Below are positions 59,695 through 64,000 of a stretch of 64,000 nt of DNA, one piece after another. The number at the start of each line of letters is the position of its first letter. Within the stretch, counting starts at the first letter, position 1. Source of the DNA: Lachnospiraceae bacterium. GTDB taxonomy: Bacteria > Bacillota > Clostridia > Lachnospirales > Lachnospiraceae. The stretch covers positions 1-64,000 of the forward strand of contig JAFUNC010000014.1 in assembly GCA_017473115.1 (NCBI GenBank), in the 5' to 3' direction. The position numbers were made by a program, and so were the translations under genes. Below the pieces are notes generated by a model. It worked only from the letters and a program-made list of their open reading frames with translations. It did no database searches and had not been told where the DNA came from.

Positions 59695-61032
59695 TTATAA
59701 ATAATCATAAAATCTTAATGTCAGAATCTGATAAATTCCCATCTCATTTTTTACCAATGCAGATTTTCCTACAAAAGGATATGCTTCTTGATAATTTGCC
59801 TCAATTACAATCTTATTAAACTGGTTCACATATCCCCATTCACCAGCGTCATTTATTGCTCCCAGACCACTTGAAAATGAATAGGCATCCGTATACTGAT
59901 ACTCAATTACCGTATTACCGTCAATATCTGCAAATCCCCATTTTCCTCCGGAATCTGCAACTGCAATCAAGCCGCCTTCATAGCCTTTTGCCTCTGCAAA
60001 TCTAACATCCGTTACCGCGTTACCGTTTGATTTAATAAAGTAATATCCGCTCTCATCTTTTACTACAGCATATTTTCCGGTAAACACCTGTCCGCGGCTG
60101 TTTAATACCACATCCGTAAACTCATACTCTGTAATCTGTTCTAAATCTTCATCCAACAATGCCCATTTACCGCCTTTTTGAACACAATAAACACCATTAT
60201 CGTTCAGATAGACGCAATCATAGGATTCCTCCGTTAATAATTCAAAATCCAATGAATATAAATAATACTGATTACCTTTTACACCAACAATTGCCTGTGT
60301 TGAGATATCCGTTACATCATCTAAATTTGCTTTATCTACTGCACACCAGTATCCGTTTTCATCAATTCTTGTATAGACTCCGTCCAGTTTTACTACTGCA
60401 TATCCTTCACAGAAACGAGTTGCATCATCGTAGATATTTGCAAGCATCAAATTACCGTCACTGAAAACATAGCCCCACTTATTACCATCAAAGGTAGGAA
60501 TCAACCAATCCGATGCCGGTTGTATCATTTCTGTCAAATTCACATCCCTGTCTCTGTATTCATAACAGATTTCTTCTTTCAGTCTTTGTAACTCTTTACT
60601 CTCAATATATACCAGGCTATTGTTAATCACTTTAATAGCATTATGATAATTGCCACTCTCAACGTGCATATTGTAAAGTACAACTACCTCTTCTTCCGAA
60701 GCGACTTTATCATCGATTCTGTCTTCAATCATAGAGTAATAATCGCCCATCATACCGGCTTCCTTGTAGATTGCAAGAAGTTCTGTCTCAAGTTCCGGAT
60801 TCCTTTTGGTATCATAATCATCCAATGCAACAAGATAATTTTCCACTGCACGGATATATAACTTCTCTTCCAAAAACTCCTGCGCCTCTTCTATCAATGC
60901 ATTCTGTTCTTTCTCTGCATCGTTGGATGTCAGAATCATAAGCGCACACAACACACAAATAATCAGCAAAAGAATGAGTAATAGATTAAGATTCCCTTTT
61001 GCTTTTTTTACAATATTTGTTTTCTTCGCCAT
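59695..61032 (-). CDS. Membrane-anchored WG-repeat protein
   Basis: A 445-residue protein. A basic start (KKTNIVKKAKGN), one helix (about 15-35) and a helical, possibly TPR-like part (about 37-155) precede the C-terminal half, which has several WG (Trp-Gly) repeats: KWGYVFSDGNLM, KWALLDEDLEQI, KWGFADIDGNTV and EWGYVNQFNKIV, each with acidic-then-aromatic spacing. WG repeats form beta-hairpins used in protein contacts. Outside location is predicted from the single helix. It is 20 nt upstream of the FHA gene and directly downstream of the prepilin-peptidase gene, so it probably belongs to the same surface apparatus. Confidence 0.87.
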   Translation of the reverse strand: MAKKTNIVKKAKGNLNLLLILLLIICVLCALMILTSNDAEKEQNALIEEAQEFLEEKLYIRAVENYLVALDDYDTKRNPELETELLAIYKEAGMMGDYYSMIEDRIDDKVASEEEVVVLYNMHVESGNYHNAIKVINNSLVYIESKELQRLKEEICYEYRDRDVNLTEMIQPASDWLIPTFDGNKWGYVFSDGNLMLANIYDDATRFCEGYAVVKLDGVYTRIDENGYWCAVDKANLDDVTDISTQAIVGVKGNQYYLYSLDFELLTEESYDCVYLNDNGVYCVQKGGKWALLDEDLEQITEYEFTDVVLNSRGQVFTGKYAVVKDESGYYFIKSNGNAVTDVRFAEAKGYEGGLIAVADSGGKWGFADIDGNTVIEYQYTDAYSFSSGLGAINDAGEWGYVNQFNKIVIEANYQEAYPFVGKSALVKNEMGIYQILTLRFYDYL

Positions 61033-61040
61033 AGTTTACA

Positions 61041-61700
61041 TTACCCCACTAAATAAATAATAATCAGTCCCATATACAAAAAAGGAACGAACGGTATTTC
61101 ATCTTTGCGATTTAACTTTTTCCTTAACATCTGAACAATGGAAAATCCGGCACTCAACAAACTTCCGTAAAAAACAGTTCCTACCACATATTCACCTGTC
61201 AAAAAAATTCCAAGTAATATGGCAAGTTTTACATCTCCGGCGCCTAAACTTCCTTTGCTGACAATGTATGCAATGCCAAACGTAATGGCACAAAACAAAA
61301 AACCAAGAATAACAGCAGGAATAATACTAAGCAAACCCTGTAAGTTCCGGATTCCCTGTACTGCAAATTCAATCAAACCAACCAAAATCAATAACAATAA
61401 AATTTTATTCGGAACAATACACTCCCAATAATCCGCCATACATAAAATGGTCATGATTACAAGAACCGTATACAAAAGTGCAAACATTAAGGCACTTTCT
61501 TTGCCATGGATATAATCAAACCATGTCTTTACCAATGCACCTTCCGCAAGAAGCATTACCACAATTTCCTGCCAACTGCGAAGTAATTTTCTTGTTTTAT
61601 TTTTTTCCTGATCAAAATCTTCCTTATACCACTGCAGAATTAAAAAATACAAAAGCGGAATTCCAAGAATCATTGCAATCAAAATAACAATATCTGTCAT
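61041..61700 (-). CDS. A24-family prepilin peptidase, catalytic domain only
   Basis: A 219-residue polytopic membrane aspartyl protease that would cleave prepilin or pseudopilin leader peptides. The first catalytic Asp is D90 in MADYWECIVPN and the second is D156 in GAGD (153-156, the GxGD motif). About six helices are present. The N-terminal tetracysteine methylation domain is missing, but a separate protein with that domain lies at 47308-47817. It stands next to the TadE-like and DUF5702-type genes, matching a Tad/Flp-type pilus locus. Confidence 0.92.
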   Translation of the reverse strand: MTDIVILIAMILGIPLLYFLILQWYKEDFDQEKNKTRKLLRSWQEIVVMLLAEGALVKTWFDYIHGKESALMFALLYTVLVIMTILCMADYWECIVPNKILLLLILVGLIEFAVQGIRNLQGLLSIIPAVILGFLFCAITFGIAYIVSKGSLGAGDVKLAILLGIFLTGEYVVGTVFYGSLLSAGFSIVQMLRKKLNRKDEIPFVPFLYMGLIIIYLVG

Positions 61701-61709
61701 ATCTTCCCC

Positions 61710-62534
61710 TTAATTATCTTTCATATAATATTCCCGGTCTCCGTCCAACCACGCCGGTACCGCACATCGCTGTACCACAGTAATCGTCGGATCTTCCAAA
61801 AAAAGTTTGAACCAGAAAATTTCCAGTTTGTATTCCACAACAATGTCAATCATACTGCAGTTTTCATCCGAAAAAATCTGACTCCGACTAAAATCAAGAC
61901 CGTCTACACCACCGACAACTCCCATATGTTCCAGATATTCATCTGCTGTTTGCGGATTGGTGGGAGAAAACGTTGATTCCAAATAATTGGGAATCATCTG
62001 AGACGCCGCCTGACTTATCAATAAACTTTTTAACCCATCCTTTGCTTGTCCGAATCCGAAAAAAATAAGGTTACGCATCAAATCCTGAGGATCGCTCACT
62101 AATACTGCACCGGAATTAATTGCTTGCTTTGCCGCAGTTAAGGTGTCACCGCCCTGTTGCATAATGTTTTCCAATTCAGCATCAATTTCTCCCAAGCCTC
62201 CGGAACCAAAAGAACTCACGCTGCCTTCCAACGAATCAAATTTTTCCAAAAACACAGCGGTATCATCAATTGTCTGTCGTAACTCCGTCGTCTCATTTTG
62301 AATATCCTGCTGCGATTCCAAGTCTGCGTCTCTTACACCAAACGCATGATACAAATATGTATACGCTGCAAGTTCACTCCCGGTCTGAAACATGGCATAT
62401 TGTATTTTATTGTGAACCATAAAAATATTAATAAAAGAAATAAGCCCCAATATCAAAAGCATAAACGGAAAAAGACTCAGCACCGTTTCCACGGTAATCA
62501 TACCGCATTCTTTTTTTTCTCTTTTTTTATTCAT
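61710..62534 (-). CDS. TadE-like pseudopilin/pilus-assembly protein
   Basis: A 274-residue protein with a basic N-terminus (KKREKKE), the motif GMITVETVLSLFPFMLL (prepilin-like, with Glu at the fifth position) and one helix (about 14-38), followed by an exported domain rich in Ser/Gly/Asp. This is the architecture of TadE/TadF minor pilins, which are processed by a prepilin peptidase such as the one just downstream. It starts 12 nt after the stop of the DUF5702-type gene. The outer domain has no obvious enzymatic motif. Confidence 0.85.
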   Translation of the reverse strand: MNKKREKKECGMITVETVLSLFPFMLLILGLISFINIFMVHNKIQYAMFQTGSELAAYTYLYHAFGVRDADLESQQDIQNETTELRQTIDDTAVFLEKFDSLEGSVSSFGSGGLGEIDAELENIMQQGGDTLTAAKQAINSGAVLVSDPQDLMRNLIFFGFGQAKDGLKSLLISQAASQMIPNYLESTFSPTNPQTADEYLEHMGVVGGVDGLDFSRSQIFSDENCSMIDIVVEYKLEIFWFKLFLEDPTITVVQRCAVPAWLDGDREYYMKDN

Positions 62535-62546
62535 GCCTGTTCCTTC

Positions 62547-64000
62547 CTAATAACCTCGTATTACAGAATAACCATATGTACTGTCTTCCACCTGTTGACG
62601 CATATCACTTGCCTCAGAACTATCCAGGAATTTATTCACCAAGCCTTCCGGAAGAACCATAAAGCCCATCTCCACTTCACAGGTACAATTCACTGCCGTT
62701 CTCGTATCCTGCATCTGGAAATCCAATGTTGTCAAATCTTTGGATGGATCATAATCATCACCATTTACATAATTATACTGATTTACATTTAATGTAACTA
62801 AATTAGCAGTACGATCCAGCAAGGTGTTTTGACTCATAAAGACCATAATGATAAACATATAATCCTCATAACTTAGTTTAAATTCCGTTTTATTGCCGGA
62901 AGAACCGGAAGAATTATTAATTTCCACCTCATCCGCACTACTGCTTCCCATAGAACTGTTACACTGATTCAACACGCTTCCCAATAGGGCATCATCCATA
63001 GACAAGTCCTGTATATCTGTCTTGAAAAAGATAACCGCTTCCCTCTGTTTCAAAAGTTCCCAGTCCGCGTAGGATTCCAATGTTGCAACCAAAAGACGCA
63101 ATGCCCCACTAACTGCAACATAAGCAAGCGGTCCCAAAATCACACCAACATAGGGCACCGCACTTGCCGCCGCTTTCGCAGCCTCAGCAATGGCCTTAAT
63201 CGGATCATTTATTTCTTTGATCGTATAAGTCGATATAAAATTCATTGAGGTACGAATGCCCAGAATAATATTTCTGGTATGATTTAAATTTTCCTTCGAT
63301 GAATTATGTCCGCCAATAAGATATTCCAGTTCTGCGCCATAGAGATAGTTATTCTCTTTGCACAGTTCATATCCGGTCAGACTTTCTTCCACATAATCGT
63401 CATTTTCTTCCGAATCTCCTTCCCCGGAAGCAGAACCTGCAGAAGGGTCCACTGTGGAAGGATCTACGGTAGGAACAGACGACGTTACAGAGGAATCTCC
63501 TGCATTCACATCCGTATCTCCACCCGTAGCCGAAGTACTGTCATCCGGCGGCTCGATTCCCGTAACACGACTGGAAAACATACCGAAATCATAAGAGGTT
63601 AACATAAATTTGGATACAAGGCTTTTTCCAAGACTTGCCAAGGCATTTCCTCCGGTCAGACACTCCAAAAGATCCGGCACATCACCGCCATCAGAAGAAA
63701 TCTCTAATTGCGACGCTAACCCTGACGTAATATCTCTCGGTCTATCAGAATCCGGAATTTTATCATAGTCTTTATCTTCATCTTCTGTTATATCATGTTT
63801 ACCCATAAGTTCATCTACCTTATCGGTGACCTTATCGGCAATATCTTCGCCGCCTTCCTGGTCTGCAGAACCGGCAGAATTTTCCACATAATCATGAAAT
63901 TCCTTATATTCCTGACTTTCTGTGGAGTAATCATACCATTCAAATGATATGCTATCGCTTACTGCCGAAAGTTCACATCCCGGATCATCACCGTCGATGA
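62547..64000 (-). CDS. DUF5702-type exported protein, C-terminal part (runs off the window)
   Basis: The reading frame is open on the minus strand from 64000 to the stop at 62547, so the start lies outside the window; the GTG at 63887 is only internal. The visible 483 residues contain an acidic Asp/Ser/Gly-rich segment, a hydrophobic stretch (about 318-345 of the visible part, VPYVGVILGPLAYVAVSGAL), and the region LSYEDYMFIIMVFMSQ typical of DUF5702, a family often seen in clostridial Tad-like clusters. The role is unknown; it may be a large pseudopilin-like or surface component. It is 12 nt before the TadE-like gene. Confidence 0.8.
   Translation of the reverse strand, partial: IDGDDPGCELSAVSDSISFEWYDYSTESQEYKEFHDYVENSAGSADQEGGEDIADKVTDKVDELMGKHDITEDEDKDYDKIPDSDRPRDITSGLASQLEISSDGGDVPDLLECLTGGNALASLGKSLVSKFMLTSYDFGMFSSRVTGIEPPDDSTSATGGDTDVNAGDSSVTSSVPTVDPSTVDPSAGSASGEGDSEENDDYVEESLTGYELCKENNYLYGAELEYLIGGHNSSKENLNHTRNIILGIRTSMNFISTYTIKEINDPIKAIAEAAKAAASAVPYVGVILGPLAYVAVSGALRLLVATLESYADWELLKQREAVIFFKTDIQDLSMDDALLGSVLNQCNSSMGSSSADEVEINNSSGSSGNKTEFKLSYEDYMFIIMVFMSQNTLLDRTANLVTLNVNQYNYVNGDDYDPSKDLTTLDFQMQDTRTAVNCTCEVEMGFMVLPEGLVNKFLDSSEASDMRQQVEDSTYGYSVIRGY

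Overview
The window reads as a chromosomal segment of an anaerobic, endospore-forming Firmicute of class Clostridia, most likely a Lachnospiraceae-type organism. The evidence is a moderately low GC content, strong AGGAGG-type ribosome binding sites, near-consensus sigma-A promoters (TTGACA-17-TATAAT), a sporulation gene (spoIVA) with a sigma-E-like promoter, the oxygen-sensitive class III ribonucleotide reductase, and the Gram-positive gene order rplS-lepB-ylqF-lepB-rnhB-ylqG-like-ylqH-yraN. No tRNA, rRNA, CRISPR array, insertion sequence or phage gene was seen. Every gene except prs lies on the minus strand, so the window reads from right to left.

Positions 1-40600 are mostly housekeeping. 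In window order they hold: a UvrD-type helicase start (cut by the window edge) with gltX; a Gld-type ABC exporter pair; a nrdD-nrdG-dut dNTP operon behind a promoter with NrdR-box-like sites; an ECF sigma factor fused to a membrane anchor and an extracellular domain; a WYL-domain regulator; rnhA with a membrane-anchored MutS-like ATPase; nucleoside salvage genes (amidohydrolase, cdd, purine nucleoside phosphorylase); spoIVA; a HAD phosphatase; a polytopic membrane protein; the der-plsY-gpsA operon with a TIGR03279-type radical SAM protein; prs; a CPBP protease-XRE-DUF3169 operon whose promoter carries three 20-bp palindromes; tyrS; a DUF4015-type glycoside hydrolase; and the ylqF/rnhB/yraN neighbourhood.

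Positions 40600-64000 form a large envelope locus and are the most interesting part. Read in the direction of transcription (from 64000 down) it encodes a DUF5702-type protein and a TadE-like pseudopilin, a prepilin-peptidase catalytic domain, a membrane-anchored WG-repeat protein, a DUF6382-FHA protein, a PP2C phosphatase, a one-helix microprotein, a transmembrane Ser/Thr kinase with an extracellular beta-propeller, a 1297-residue LysM surface protein, a second transmembrane Ser/Thr kinase with extracellular TPRs, a paralogous one-helix microprotein, a stand-alone prepilin-peptidase N-terminal (tetracysteine) domain, another microprotein, three membrane-anchored TPR/MORN-like paralogues, and a zinc-ribbon/TPR/carboxypeptidase-regulatory-like protein with a Tyr/Glu-rich tail.

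Both kinases carry, at the same place in the C-lobe, an insert of tandem acidic threonine motifs (DDDKTEVL five times in one; D(R/K)T(M/V)V three times in the other). These look like autophosphorylation and FHA-docking sites. The working model is a Tad-like pilus or surface structure coupled to a kinase/phosphatase/FHA circuit that reads the cell surface. The linkage is inferred from gene order, strand, spacing and motifs; nothing here proves function.
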